A DNA stretch of 64,000 bases from Caecitellus pseudoparvulus. Its lineage: Eukaryota; Bigyra: Bicosoecida. This document shows, piece by piece, positions 40,706-53,402 of the stretch (the first letter of the stretch is position 1; each line of letters starts with the position of its first letter). Location: positions 496,001-560,000 of the forward strand of contig CBFFRQ010000031.1 in assembly GCA_965644315.1 (NCBI GenBank), in the 5' to 3' direction. Made by a program: the position numbers and the translations under genes. The notes beneath the pieces are model-generated. The model did not search any database. It was given only the letters and a program-made list of their open reading frames with translations, and was not told where the DNA came from.

Positions 40706-42599
40706 TCAAGCAGTTGACGTCATCTCCACTTCGCCGCCTTGCCCTGCGTCCTCCTCGCCGTCGTCCTTGGGAGTGGGCGCCACGGCAGACTGGGTCCAGG
40801 AGCCAGTGGAGACGGGGGCACCACCGTGGTCGGCGTCGTCCTCCCCTTCCTCTGGCGCGGTGGTGCGCACAAGGGGGTACGTGTGGTCCTCGCTCAACAG
40901 CCCCGTCTCCTCGTCAGGCTGTCCAAACTCGTTGGGGAAGCGGTCCGCGTCCTCCACCGCCCACACCTCGCGGTCGTCGTACAGCGACAGGGGCGCGTTG
41001 CAGAGGGGCAGCTTGAGCAGCAGGCCAGTGAGCAGGCCACCCACCAGGGCGTACCCCAGCACCAGCGCCACGGCAGCTGCCTGGAAACCAGCCACCTCCG
41101 TGGCGCTCCGCCCATTGCCTCGCTCAGGGAAGATGGTGGTGAGGGAGGGGCCGTACGCGTCGGTGTCCGCTCGGTATGCCACGACGGAGGAGATGAGGCC
41201 GGCCAGCAGGCCCGGGATGCCGTGCAGGTACAGCACCCCGCAAGTGTCCTCCACGCCCACGACGTCAGCCATGAACGGGCCGATGTACGCGAAGCCCAGG
41301 GTGGACACGGTGCCTGCCAGCAGCCCAACGAAGATGGCGCCGGAGGGGTGCACGATGAAGTTGGCAGATGTGCCGATGGCGACGCCGCCAGCCAAGGTGG
41401 CGTTCTGGATGTCCTCCGTGGACAGGCGCCCTCGGCGGGCCAGGTGGGACACCAGGAAGGCGCTGACAGCAGAGCCACACAGGGCCAGGACGGTGTTGAC
41501 GATGGCGCGCTGCTGGCCGGTGGGGTCGCCCAGGGCGCTGTTGAAGCTGGGCCAGAACGCCCACAGGAAGAGCGTGCCGATGAAGGACGTGACAGCGTTG
41601 GTGCGGGAGGTGTAGGGGCTGCCTCGCGCGCCCTCAGTCTTGCCCAGGACGAAGGAAACGGCGACGCCGAACAGGGCGCCGAAGGCGTGCACGACGATGG
41701 AGCCGCCGATGTCGGTGATCTTGAACTCCTTCACCAGGATCTCCTCGTGCAGGGTGAAGAGCAGGTTCTGGATGAAGGCCATGACGGCCAGCTGCAGGGG
41801 GCTGGTGCGCCCCAACACGGCGCCGAAGGCGATCAGCACAGCGGCGGCGGCGAAGTCCCCTGTGATGAGGTCCTTCACGGACACCGTCACGTCTTCGAAG
41901 CTCTTGCCGCCGATGACCAGGGACCAGAAGTGGTGGGTGAGGATGTTCCACTGGATCACCAGGACGCACAACAGGAAGTTCAGGCCTGGGGCGCGGCGCG
42001 GGGAGCGTGAGTGGGTGCTGGTTGGCCAACCTTCTGTGTTGTGGCGCCACGAAGGGCAGCCACTTGCACACAGAGGCGCCGCGCATCACGCACCGACAGC
42101 AGACCAGCTGTAACGGGACAGAAACGTCATCAAGAAGGCAAAGCCAACGAACATCATGATGTGGACATCTTGGAACATGCTGTGGGGCGCGAAACAGCCG
42201 GCAGTGTGTCAGCCTGCAAAGTGCACTGCACCTGGCGCGCCACGCACGGATACAGCTGCGCATTGGCGTCCACCTCAGCCTTGGCCTTGACCTGGTCGGC
42301 AGCGAACTGAGCCGCTTGCGCCACAGTCGCGTTGGTCCCAGGCGGGTTCACAGTCGTGTACGTGTTGAAGGGTCCGTACTCGGAGCCCGCCGCGAAGAGC
42401 TGAAGTGGGGGAAGTTGGGGCAAGTGTGTGCGAGCAATGGCCCCACGCCTCCGCAGGGATGGCTGCCATGACGCACGACAAACATGAACAGCTGCCAGAG
42501 GCCGATACAGGTGACAAAGCCCCAGTCCACACCCCGTGTGGCGCCGGTGGGCACCAGGTGTGAGTGGGCCACCTTCGAAGCATCGCGCGTTTCGCTCAT
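40706..42599 (-). CDS. Rh-type ammonium/CO2 channel
   Basis: Four exons (42599-42477, 42399-42248, 42179-42094, 41985-40706), phases 0, 2, 1, give 546 residues. Joins restore [38 protein letters not shown] and [19 protein letters not shown], the start of the Rhesus family fold (MFQDVHVMIFVGFGFLM is diagnostic of Rh rather than AMT/Mep). About 11-12 helices are visible. The conserved pore histidine pair lies in [13 protein letters not shown] and [17 protein letters not shown]. Extracellular loop residues 45-90 include a possible N-glycosylation site (NAT). The C-terminal ~70 residues are cytoplasmic and acidic. Rh channels conduct NH3 and possibly CO2. The next gene on the same strand, 234 bp upstream (5'), is glutamate dehydrogenase. 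Confidence 0.93.
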
Positions 42600-42833
42600 C
42601 GTGCATAAGGTCGCGCAACGATCCGGTGATGCCTGACGACTGCTGCCTGGACCACAATCGGTGAGCAGGGAGTGGACAGTGCAAGGGGACGTGCAGAGGA
42701 GCACGGTGTGGTGGGTGTGTGTGGGAGGAATGAGTTTGCTTTCGCTCTGCAAGTGAGGCAGACGACTGAGAATCTCGTGACAGGTCAGCTGCCAGCATCA
42801 GCCGGGCTTCAACACCCCACTGCCACCCCCCCC

Positions 42834-44693
<1,860 letters not shown>

Positions 44694-44798
44694 GGTGTCG
44701 TCGGAAGTTATGTTGAGATGAAGTACAAGGTGTGAAAGCAGCGCGTTGGATTCAGAGGCCGTGTGTGCTTGAGATTTGGACTGATGGCGCAATGGTCA

Positions 44799-46088
44799 TC
44801 AGCTGTCTGCGTAAGGTGCGGCGCCTTCATCCTCCGACGCGCCCTCCCCCCCCCACCCACCGTGAGCCGGCTCGCCAACCCCCAAAAACCGCTCCAAGGC
44901 AGCCCTCGTGTCCCCTCCCTCACCTCCCCAGCCGTCCTCCGCCTCGCGTGCGGGACGCTTTGCGGCTGGCTCAGCACTCGGTGAGCTGTGCTCGGCACCC
45001 CCCCCTTCACCCCCCCCCTCCACCTCCCGCCTGCGCTTGGCACCACGTGGGGCTGGTGGCGCGGGGAGCCTGGGCACTCTAGGCGTGTCGGCGCCCCCCC
45101 CCTCGCCGTACCCGCCCAGCGGCTTCTTCAGGATGTACACAGGGTGCTGCCCCCCCCACTCCGACGTGTCAGGGGGCAGCCGCAGCCGCGTGACAGAGTG
45201 AAACCCCATGCCCTGCACCAGCTGCGCGTTGAAGTCCTGAGGCATGAGGTGCAGGAACAAGTGCAGGGCTCCTCGAGGCGTGTACCGCTGCTGTCGCCGC
45301 CCTCGCCGACTGCCCGTGAACACCACGCCGTCGCCGCAAGGGTATGACCCAGCCCGCTGGGCCTGCAGGACAAAGATGCCGCCTGGCTTCAGAACACGCA
45401 GTGCCAGCGCGAACAGGTCCAGCACGCCGGTGTCACCCTGCTGCAGGTGCAGCCACTTGGTCAAGTTCCACGCCAACACCACATCGTATGCGGCACTGGG
45501 GTGGCTGCGGCGGTGCTCCACACGGCAGAGGTCCCCCAGGCGGAACACAGCCGGAACACGTTCGCTGGCGACAGGGGTCTTGGCCGGCATCATGGGCCCA
45601 TGGTCGATGGGCAGGCTGAGCGGGAAGGGGCCATGTGCTGCCAGAGAGGGGGGCAGGCTCGGCAACGCAGGTCCAGGTGCTGCGTTGCCGTCCCTGGCCG
45701 CCTCCTCCTCGGCACTGACGACTTGCGCGTGCAGGCGCCGGGCACGGGTGAGCAGCTTGGAGTCAATGTCCACGCCCACGACGAGGGAGGGCTCGTAGTC
45801 CCGCGCGATCTGCACGCTGCTGTAGCCGGCGCCACAGCCCAGGTCCAGCACTGTCGCACCCTGCAGGCGCACCAAGGGGTGCTGCGCCAGAGCATGCACA
45901 CGCGGATCCCCAAGCGCGTGCCGGTCCTCCTGTGGGCCCCTTCCAAAGTTGTACCCCCTCCATCGATCGTAGTTGCCGTACAGGTCCGGCGGGAGGGAGG
46001 TGCGGTGCCGTCGCCGCCGCCGCTGCGAGCCTGCGGATTTTGCCCCTGCACCGCCCGAGGCAGCAGCACTTCCCGTGGGCTCAGACAT
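44799..46088 (-). CDS. MEPCE: MEPCE/BIN3-family RNA 5'-gamma-phosphate methyltransferase
   Basis: Intronless, 429 residues. Motifs: YGNYDRWRGYNFGRG, the YGNYxxYYGYR hallmark of Bin3 proteins; the SAM-binding VLDLGCGAGYSSVQIARDY; acidic VVGVDIDSKLLTRARRL; and the Bin3-specific FDVILCLS/YDVVLAWNLTKWLHLQ region followed by LKPGGIFVLQAQ. The family methylates the terminal phosphate of pol III transcripts such as 7SK and U6 snRNA (and, in other branches, pre-miRNA). An insertion between the first two SAM motifs (residues about 108-165) is Ala/Pro-rich, and the ~130 C-terminal residues are low-complexity (Gly/Glu/Arg). The product is probably nuclear because of the basic N-terminus (QRRRRRHR). Confidence 0.9.
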   Translation of the reverse strand: MSEPTGSAAASGGAGAKSAGSQRRRRRHRTSLPPDLYGNYDRWRGYNFGRGPQEDRHALGDPRVHALAQHPLVRLQGATVLDLGCGAGYSSVQIARDYEPSLVVGVDIDSKLLTRARRLHAQVVSAEEEAARDGNAAPGPALPSLPPSLAAHGPFPLSLPIDHGPMMPAKTPVASERVPAVFRLGDLCRVEHRRSHPSAAYDVVLAWNLTKWLHLQQGDTGVLDLFALALRVLKPGGIFVLQAQRAGSYPCGDGVVFTGSRRGRRQQRYTPRGALHLFLHLMPQDFNAQLVQGMGFHSVTRLRLPPDTSEWGGQHPVYILKKPLGGYGEGGGADTPRVPRLPAPPAPRGAKRRREVEGGGEGGGAEHSSPSAEPAAKRPAREAEDGWGGEGGDTRAALERFLGVGEPAHGGWGGEGASEDEGAAPYADS

Positions 46089-46315
46089 GCCCCCTCACGG
46101 CTGCCAAAGGCGCACACTTCAAGAAGGAAATGTACACACGGTGAACCAGAGGCTGCATGCCCCTGCGAGCCTGCCAGTACCCGCACCGGTCCCGTTTTGC
46201 TTCCATGCCGTTGCGTGCAGACGAAGGGTTTTGTGGGTGCCTCGCAGGTGCACGGTGCACTCCCCGCACCACCGAACCAAGTTGCATTGCACCTAGCACG
46301 CCTCTCCCACACCCC

Positions 46316-49300
46316 TCACGCATGCAGTCCGTGAGGCAGGCCCTCTGCGCTGGCCCGCAGCCCACGCAGCGCCGCCTCAGCTGCCAGCAACTCTGCGCCG
46401 CCGTCCATGGTGGAGGGGGGCAGTGCGCGCAGGAGGGGGGCCGAAGGCACCCCGCCCAGCCCCGGCGTGTCCGGCCCCAGGATCATGGCCCGCTCATCCA
46501 GCGGCGCCAGCCCCCGCTTGCGCCGGCGGGTGGAGCTGCCCAGCCCCCCACTGCGTGAGGAGCCGACACTGTGCGCCTTGCCGGACGCGGGGCCGGGGCG
46601 GGATGCGGCGCCGGCGTGGAAGGCGGGGCGGGACATGGGCGACAGGGTGGGCTGACCCCCCCCCTCACCCCCCTCCTCAGAAGACGTGTCCGAGTCGTCA
46701 GACGCGTAGGCGTCATTGGCCCCCGCAAGCATCCCCCGCCGGATGTCAATGACGCTCATGTCCACGGATCGCCGCCGCGCCTTGACACTGAGTGTGCCGG
46801 GGGCGGACGCACCCTCCCGCTCCTCCTCCTCGCCACCACCGGGTCCAGCCCCCCCCACGACACCCCCCCACCGCGCGCCCAGCCTCCCCCGCCACACCCC
46901 CAGCCACCCGCAGTGCCTCCACCACCGTGGTTGAGGGGGTGGCGGGGAGACTGCCCAGGGTCCCCGACCGGCTCCTGCCCTGGGGCGGCGTGGGGGGCAC
47001 CCCGGACGCCGCCCCCTGCCGCAGGGCCAGGACGATGTCCCCCCCGCTCTGCTTGAAAATCACCAGCACTTGGCGCAGGCGCTGCTCCAGCAGCCGGTGC
47101 TGCCGCACCAGGCGCTGGCCAGTGGACAGGGATGCCGCCGCCGCTGCGGCAGAGGCCTGCCCAGTGGAGCTGCGCCCGCCGCCGCCAGTGGAGGCGGAGG
47201 GGACGGAGGAGGCGGGCCCACCACTGCCCCGGACACCGCCCCCCGACTTGCCAGCGGACATGCCCCCCAGGCGAGCGCGCCGGGCGCTGGCAGTGCTGGT
47301 GGGTGCCCGTCCGACGTTGGAGAAGTCCAGTGCGCCCAGCATGCGTTCCAGAGCGTCCTCCAACACGCTCTCGCAGGCGTGGCTGTTCTCCAGGGCCTCC
47401 CGCAGAGCTGCGCGGCGGTACAGGATGCCCCGCAACTGCGCCTCTACATCCGCCATGCCAAGGGTCTGCTCCGTCCCCGCCACGGCGTCTGCCAGTGTAG
47501 AGGCGTTCAGCTCGTGCTGGCACCGCATGACCGCCTGCCGTACCTCGTCTGCCTCCTTCGCCAGCGTGTCCACGCGCAAGTACAGGTCGTAGTTCAGGTC
47601 GTTGGCTTCCTGGTATCGGGCAGCGAAGGCGGCAGGAGCCTCAAAACCAGTCATGGCACTTAGCACCGCCCACACTTCGCTCCAGTTGCGCTGAACAGGC
47701 AGGTCCTGGGCAGGGGAGACGGCGACGGGGGGGGGCGCGGCGCCGCCGCCGCCTCGAGGGGGTTGCAGGGGGGTCACAGGGGGGTGTCGAGGGGGGGCTG
47801 CCGCCACCAGTGAAGCCGGCACAGGTGTCGGCGACAGCGCCCCCCCACTCTCCACCAGACTCTCCGTGAACACGCTGCCGTCCCGACCGCTGCCCAGCAT
47901 GCGGATGGGGCTGGCACGACCTGAGGTCGTGGCTGGGCTCCCACGCCCCGCCGGACTGCTGCCCCCCGGCGGGCCAGTCGCCTCCGCCGCCTCCACACTG
48001 CCGGCGCGGGCCTGGCTGGCAGCCCCCATGGCTTTGGACACGTTGTAGTCGCCCTTGTCCTTGCCGCCGAAGAACAGCGTGCCGTCTGCCGTGTGCAGAT
48101 TGCCCTTCTCAATGGCGCCCACGTCGAGCAGCCCGGCGCTCAGGCGCCCCACCGCCGCGCGCTTTCGCTCACGTTTGCCTGGCCCACTCTTGCCCGGTCC
48201 GGCTCCGAACCCTCCACGGGAGACGGAGGAGGCGCCACTGCGGCTGCTGCCGCTGCTTCGGTGCCCCTTGCCCTGCGCAGGCGTTTTGGACTGCCCCGCC
48301 AAACCAGGCAAGGCCAGCGTGCGGCTCTGCATCGTGGCGGCAGCTGCGGCCTTGCGGTCCCCATTTCGGCTCTTGAGGGCCTCCAGCGCGGCAGCTTCGC
48401 GCTCTGCCGCCGCCTCCGTCGCGCCCACGAGCCCCTGTAGCGCTGCCTCGCGCTGCGCAATGTCCGCAACGCCAGCCGCCTCTGCCGCACCCAGAGCTTC
48501 ATACTCGGCTTCCAAGGCTGCCAGTTCCAGACGGGACTCTTCTTGGGCTCCGTCGACTTGGCTTTCGACTTCGCGGCGGGCCGCCACTAGGCTCTGAATG
48601 TCGTCCTCCATCTGCGCGTTCTGCGCGGCCAGGGCGTTTCCCTCGGAAGTCAAGCGCTCCACGGCGCGTCGCAAGGACAGCTTCTCCCGCCGACGGGTGT
48701 CCACCTTGTCGCGAAGCGCCTTGTTCGCGGCCTTGGCCTTCATGAAGGCTTCCTTGCTCTGCAGGATGCGCTGCTCCAGCAAATCGGCTTGCTTGGACAA
48801 CTTGCGCTCAGCAGCGAGCACTGCATCCTTCCCGCCCACTTGCCCACGCCGCGCCTCCAACGCCTCAATGGCAGTGTCCAGCACGTCGCAGTATGCGTGC
48901 ACGTCAGCCACTTCCGATCGAATGCTCTGCACGCGCTGGATGTAGCGTGCAATCTGCTCCTGAGCGTGCAGCGTTTCGTCCAACGCCGCTTCGGCCTTGC
49001 TGCGTGATGAGCTCAGGCGACTACGTTGCGTCATGCTGGCTGGAGGGGAAGCCCACGGGCGCTCCCGCGTGGTGCCCCCGCCCCCGCCTGCGCCACCGCG
49101 TGAGCGGCTGCTGCGATCTGTGTGGGCCGAGAGAGGCAGCAAGCCTGACGCGGCAGCCTTGGCTTGCGGCGTGCACACCTCTTCAGCGGGGCGCTCTCCT
49201 GGCTCAAGCGGCGGTGTCGCAGAGTGCTGGCCCGTGGCCACCTCAGGCTGCGCTTCCTCCGAAGCACAGAGTTCACCTGCCGGCTGTCCGTGCGGCACTC

Positions 49301-49463
49301 GCGAGGGGCGGCGTGGCGGAGGGGGTCTCCGCGGCGGCTCAGGAATTGCCCTCTCGCGCCCTGAACCGCCACTAGAAGATGCCTCTACGCGCTGCTCTTC
49401 AGCTGCAGGTGCGACGCTTTCCCCAGCCGTGGCCGGTGCAGCCACAGGGCTGGGAGCGCTCAT
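46316..49463 (-). CDS. Large coiled-coil protein, outer-dynein-arm docking complex-like
   Basis: The frame is open from 49463 to 46746, with a second exon-like frame ending at 46316 (SVDMSVIDIRRG...GLPHGLHA). An intron lies somewhere in about 46930-46790; several GT/AG pairs fit and I could not choose. About 1000 residues result. After a disordered N-terminus (1-145), residues about 150-370 are a long coiled coil (ERKLSKQADLLEQRILQSKE). A second helical block at about 590-700 contains FAARYQEANDLNYDLYLRVD, resembling the EExNFxLFxYVNExN motif of CCDC63/CCDC114 (ODAD1) and Chlamydomonas docking proteins. The rest is Ser/Gly-rich. If correct, it anchors outer dynein arms to axonemal doublets. 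The family call rests on that pattern only. Confidence 0.55.
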
Positions 49464-49785
49464 GGCCCTGGTCGCAGCGACGTGGAGTAACTGGAAACGG
49501 AACTCTGCCGCAACAAGCCCCTGAAGCCGGCAGTGAAATGGGGTGGTGGAGGACTAACCAACAAGACAATCTTCCTATTTCCTGTGCCCTGCAGCCTGCG
49601 CTTCTCGCAGCAGGAGCCCGGCACTTGGCGAAGCGGCCTGGTGCAGCCCAGCTCCAGCTGCCTGCACGTGAGCGGGCCAAAAAGGGAAGCAGACGCGTGG
49701 TCAAGAGCTGGCATCCAGATTCTGGTCTGCATTGTCAAGCGAGGCAGTAAATTATGTGCCCTCTCCCTCTCTGGCTGGCCCCCTG
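49464..49785. other. Intergenic region upstream of the docking-like gene
   Basis: A 322-bp gap between its start and the EAF-like stop on the same strand. It has no supported gene; the plus-strand frames through it are short. It presumably holds the promoter of the minus-strand gene. Confidence 0.5.
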
Positions 49786-50472
49786 TCATGCCGGCTTGGG
49801 GCGCCGCCGCTGGCGCCGGGGCCGGCTGACAAACATGCTAGACACGCCCCTTCCCGAGCCAGAGGCCTGATTCCGAGGGCCCAGCAGTGTGCTGCGCTGG
49901 CCAGCCGCGACGGCGCGAGTGGCCTCTCCCTCGTGCGACGGCATGAGGGGGGCGGGGGCTGCTGCCGCCTGGGAGGGTGAGCCAGACGGCGCCACGGCAG
50001 GGGCCGTGCTCACAGCGGTCAGGCCAGACACACGCGCTTGCACAGGGTGCAGGCGCATGCTGCCTGCCTCTGGCTCCCACACCAGCGCGAACTCACGGGC
50101 CACAGAGGCGGAGTGACCTCGGAACTGGGAGGGGAGCGGCGAGGCGGGCATGACAGCGCGTTGGAGGCGGTGCCGGGACACTGCGAGGCTGCTTACAGTC
50201 CTTCCCCCCTGCTGCACATGCACTTTCCCTTGGTCTTCTTGTTTGACGGTGGCCTGCTCCGCGGCAGGCTGAAAGCCAGGCGGCAAGAACTTGTCTGTGC
50301 GCCACAGCCAGCGCCGGGTGATTGGGAACGAACAAGGGCTGCAGCGTCCTCACCCACAGTGCATAGATGTGTAAGCGTGATCTTCAGACAGATCCACGTG
50401 CAGGGGGATGTCCACGCCCACTGGGAAGGAGCTTCCAGGCTCAGGTGGGGTTTGCTGCGGATTTTGAGCCAT
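49786..50472 (-). CDS. EAF-like (ELL-associated factor) transcription elongation protein
   Basis: Exon 1 (50472-50358) and exon 2 (50294-49786), phase 1, give 207 residues. Joining yields TSMHYKFLPPGFQPAAEQAT, matching the EAF N-terminal pattern (FHTxRYxFKPASxD). This is followed by a beta-rich region and FRGHSASVAREFALVWEPEAG with GSMRLHPVQA, equivalent to the EAF FKGxxxECVLIxDxxTGxFxLERL strand pair. The remaining ~100 residues are Ser/Ala/Pro-rich, ending in a basic cluster (RRQRRRPKPA). EAF proteins partner ELL in Pol II elongation. The match is by pattern, so moderate confidence. Its start is 109 bp from the divergent ANAPC4 start. Confidence 0.6.
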
Positions 50473-50581
50473 GCTGTACCTGCCACAGGCTGGAGAACTG
50501 AGCCACCAAAACAAAATTGAAATACCAGCCGTGTGCCGTTGGGTGCACAATCTGATTTGGTGCAGCCCTGTCCCTGCATGC

Positions 50582-53358
50582 ATGAACATGGAGGGCGCCT
50601 CCAGCTCGGATGCCAGCTCGCTGGCCTCCTCCGCGGAGAGCGATGGCGGCATCGACCTTGCCTGGCATGGCGTGTGGAAGCACCCCGTGCAAAGCATGGC
50701 GCTGTGCCCAACCCTGGACCTCGTTGCAGTGTGCTCAGGCTCCTCGGTGCACCTCCTGGTACGTCCCTCCGCCAACAGCTTCGCCTGCACACTCTCAACG
50801 CCAGAGCCGCCTGTCCTGCGCAGCGACCGTTTGGGTGGCAGAGCGTCCTGTGCGAGGAAGCAGGGCCGAATGAGGCCCTGACATCTGTGTCCTGGAATGA
50901 AGATGGTACTGCCTTGCAGTGCAGCTCTGATGCGGGCACTATCTTTCACTGCATTCCAGACGCGGGCCAGGGCAGCCGTCGGCTCACACTGGCTCGACCA
51001 GCCCTCGCCTCGCACTCCCCAGGGAGCGCCCAGCGGTGTTCTCTGGACCCCCTGGCTTTGAAGCCATTTGTATCCCTGCCTCGTCTCCACGCATTGCCAC
51101 CCCAGCTCCCTGAAGCTGACGTAGTGGCAGTGCAAGAACTGCCCACTTCACAGCCAAGTTCCGCACTCGCCCAAGCTCTGGGCTGCACCGCCACCCTGGG
51201 CTCACCAGACACGCCACAACAGCTAGCCCTGCAGACATCCATCTCATCTTCAGCAGCAGAGCTTGTCCTAGACAGTGCTTTCCCTCTATTTCCTCTTGTG
51301 CCGCCTGTGCCGGGCGCTCGGCCCCTGGCTGCCGTTGCAACTGCGGCTGGCGTCGGCGCAGCTGCCTGGGAGGGCCCAAACGGCACTTCCCTCGTCGCCT
51401 ATGCCCCTCACACGGAGCCATCGGCGTCCAACGTGATAGATTTGCAGCCCTCTACAGCCTGGGCTGCCTGCGCTGTGGCGCATCGCAGCGTGCACTACGC
51501 AACGCAGCATGCAGCTTCGGCGCTGCAGCACGCAGCGGGCGTATGGGCTGGGGCCGAAGCATCATTTGCTGGGCACCTGGACAGTCTCTGTGCCGTGCTG
51601 CGCAAGCACTCCATTCCGCACAGTGCCCTCCACGACCGAGCACCCCTCTCACCCACCACCTGCCCTGAAGTCGCCCTGCCAGTGCTTGCCTGCCGCCTGC
51701 AGGACCTGCTCTCCAAATCCCGCACCCCCCACTGCGCCGCACTGCCTCACTCCGGGCTTCTACGTTACCTCTTGCAGTGTGCCTTCACTGGCCTGCCCAG
51801 CCTGCCAGGAGCCATGGGCTTCGTGCAGTGGCTGGAGGGCAGTGCCGCGGCAGGGGCTTTGGCCGTGGCTGGGAAGGTGCAGGCAGCGGGCATGCTGGAC
51901 GCAGCCCTGGCTCAGTACCTCCTCCCCGCCCTGGACATCTGCAAGCGCCAGCTGCAGACCTTGGCTGGCGTGGCCGGCGGCCTCGGCGCCTCACCCCCTG
52001 CACTGGCCCTCGCCCAGCAGGCGCTGGATGCGGTGGTCCACTCCGCCGCCACCCTGCGCCACGACATGGAGGCGTGCCTAGAAGTGCACACTTCCATCCT
52101 GCGCATGCTGGAGTGGGCGCGGGCAGCTGCTGCGAGTGGGCGCGGCGACGAGGCGGGGGCAGGCGCGAGTGCTCCGCCGGCCGTGCCCCCCCTCACGCCC
52201 CAGCATCTGTTGTGCCTCACTGGCCTCGCGGGCTCAGCAGCTCCCGCGCCCGCCTCAGCCGCCCAGACCACACCCGACACTGGCAACCCCTTCGGCCTCG
52301 TCTTTACAGCTGCTGGCACGGCGGCAGTGGCGGCCGGGCCAGCAGAAGCATCTGACGCGGATGCCGTCACTGCCCGCCCCCACGACACTGCTCTGCCCTT
52401 TGCCCTGGCTGACCAGGCCCACAGCCCCCTGCCCACTGCCCTCACCTCCCTTCTGGAGCGCCTGCGCTGTGCCTTCAGCACGCTGGCGTCTGAAGTCAGC
52501 TCCCTGTGCCCGCCACCTGCCCCAGCGCCAGTGGCCACAGTGCGGCCATGCGGCCCCGTCTCTGCTGTGTTGGCGCTGCCTTGTCCAGACGAAGACGGGG
52601 AGGAGGAAGAGGAGGAAGAGGAGGAGGGGGGGGGCGCTGCGTCGGCCCGGGAGCTCAGCGCCAACGAGGTGGTGCCGCAAGCACAGGCACACTTCGTGCT
52701 GCCGCTGCTGCACCACCCTTCCGACAGCACCAAAGCAACCACAACGGTGCTGACAGTGTGGAAGGCTGGCAAAGGTGAAGCAGACCCCCCTTCAGTGGCG
52801 GGAGTGGACATGCCCCCCGGCTGCAGCGTGCTTGCAGTGCAGGCCTTTACGCGTGGCATGACGGACCCGAGCCCACGAGTGGTGGTGGTGGTGGACGAGG
52901 GGGGTGAAGGGGGGGTGCAGGTCGGCCTGCTCCCTCTGCACGACCTTGTCTTCTGGAATTGTGCAGCACAAGAGCCAGGCAAAAGCGTGGCCTCCGTGAA
53001 CGACATTCTCGTGGAGGGGGATGAGGAGGGGGGTGTCGCCACCCCCCTCCACCTCGGCGCGGCTGGGGTGCATGACTGGCAAGACATCACGCAAGCCTGT
53101 GTGGCCCTGCCCGACTGGCCTCGAGACGCCTCAGGAGCCGCCCTCTCGGCTGGCTTGCAGGTGGCTGTGAACCCTCCGCGGGGCCTCGCCATTCTCTCCG
53201 TGCCTCACGGTGACAGCGAGGATGGTGCATCGTCCGTGTGGGTGCTGGACATGCCAGCAGCCCCTGCGCCGGGTGACGAAAGCGATGAAGAAGGGGAAGA
53301 GGAGGAACAGGAGGAAGAGGAAAGTGGGGGAGATGAGAGTGAGGACGTGGAGCTGTGA
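50582..53358 (+). CDS. ANAPC4: Anaphase-promoting complex subunit 4 (ANAPC4)-like
   Basis: Exon 1 (50582-50758) and exon 2 (50824-53358) join in phase 0 (GTACGT...CGCAG, 65 nt), giving 903 residues. The join gives VHLLRPFGWQSVLCEE and then ALTSVSWNEDGTALQCSSDAG, the ANAPC4 WD40 start pattern (VALCP/DLIA...VxVxRxxWQR...VxxLxWxPDG). Mid-protein helices (GFVQWLEGSAAAGALAVAGK; LEVHTSILRMLEWARAAA) fit the ANAPC4 long helical domain. The protein is somewhat longer than the ~800 residues of animal/plant homologues because of Ala/Pro-rich inserts and acidic runs (EDGEEEEEEEEEGG; a Glu/Asp-rich C-terminus). ANAPC4 is a scaffold of the cell-cycle ubiquitin ligase APC/C. Either ATG at 50582 or 50588 can start it. 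Confidence 0.7.
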
Positions 53359-53402
53359 GGCACTGCGTAGCCGGTCAGTGTGTGGTGGGGTCGAGCGCCC
53401 CA

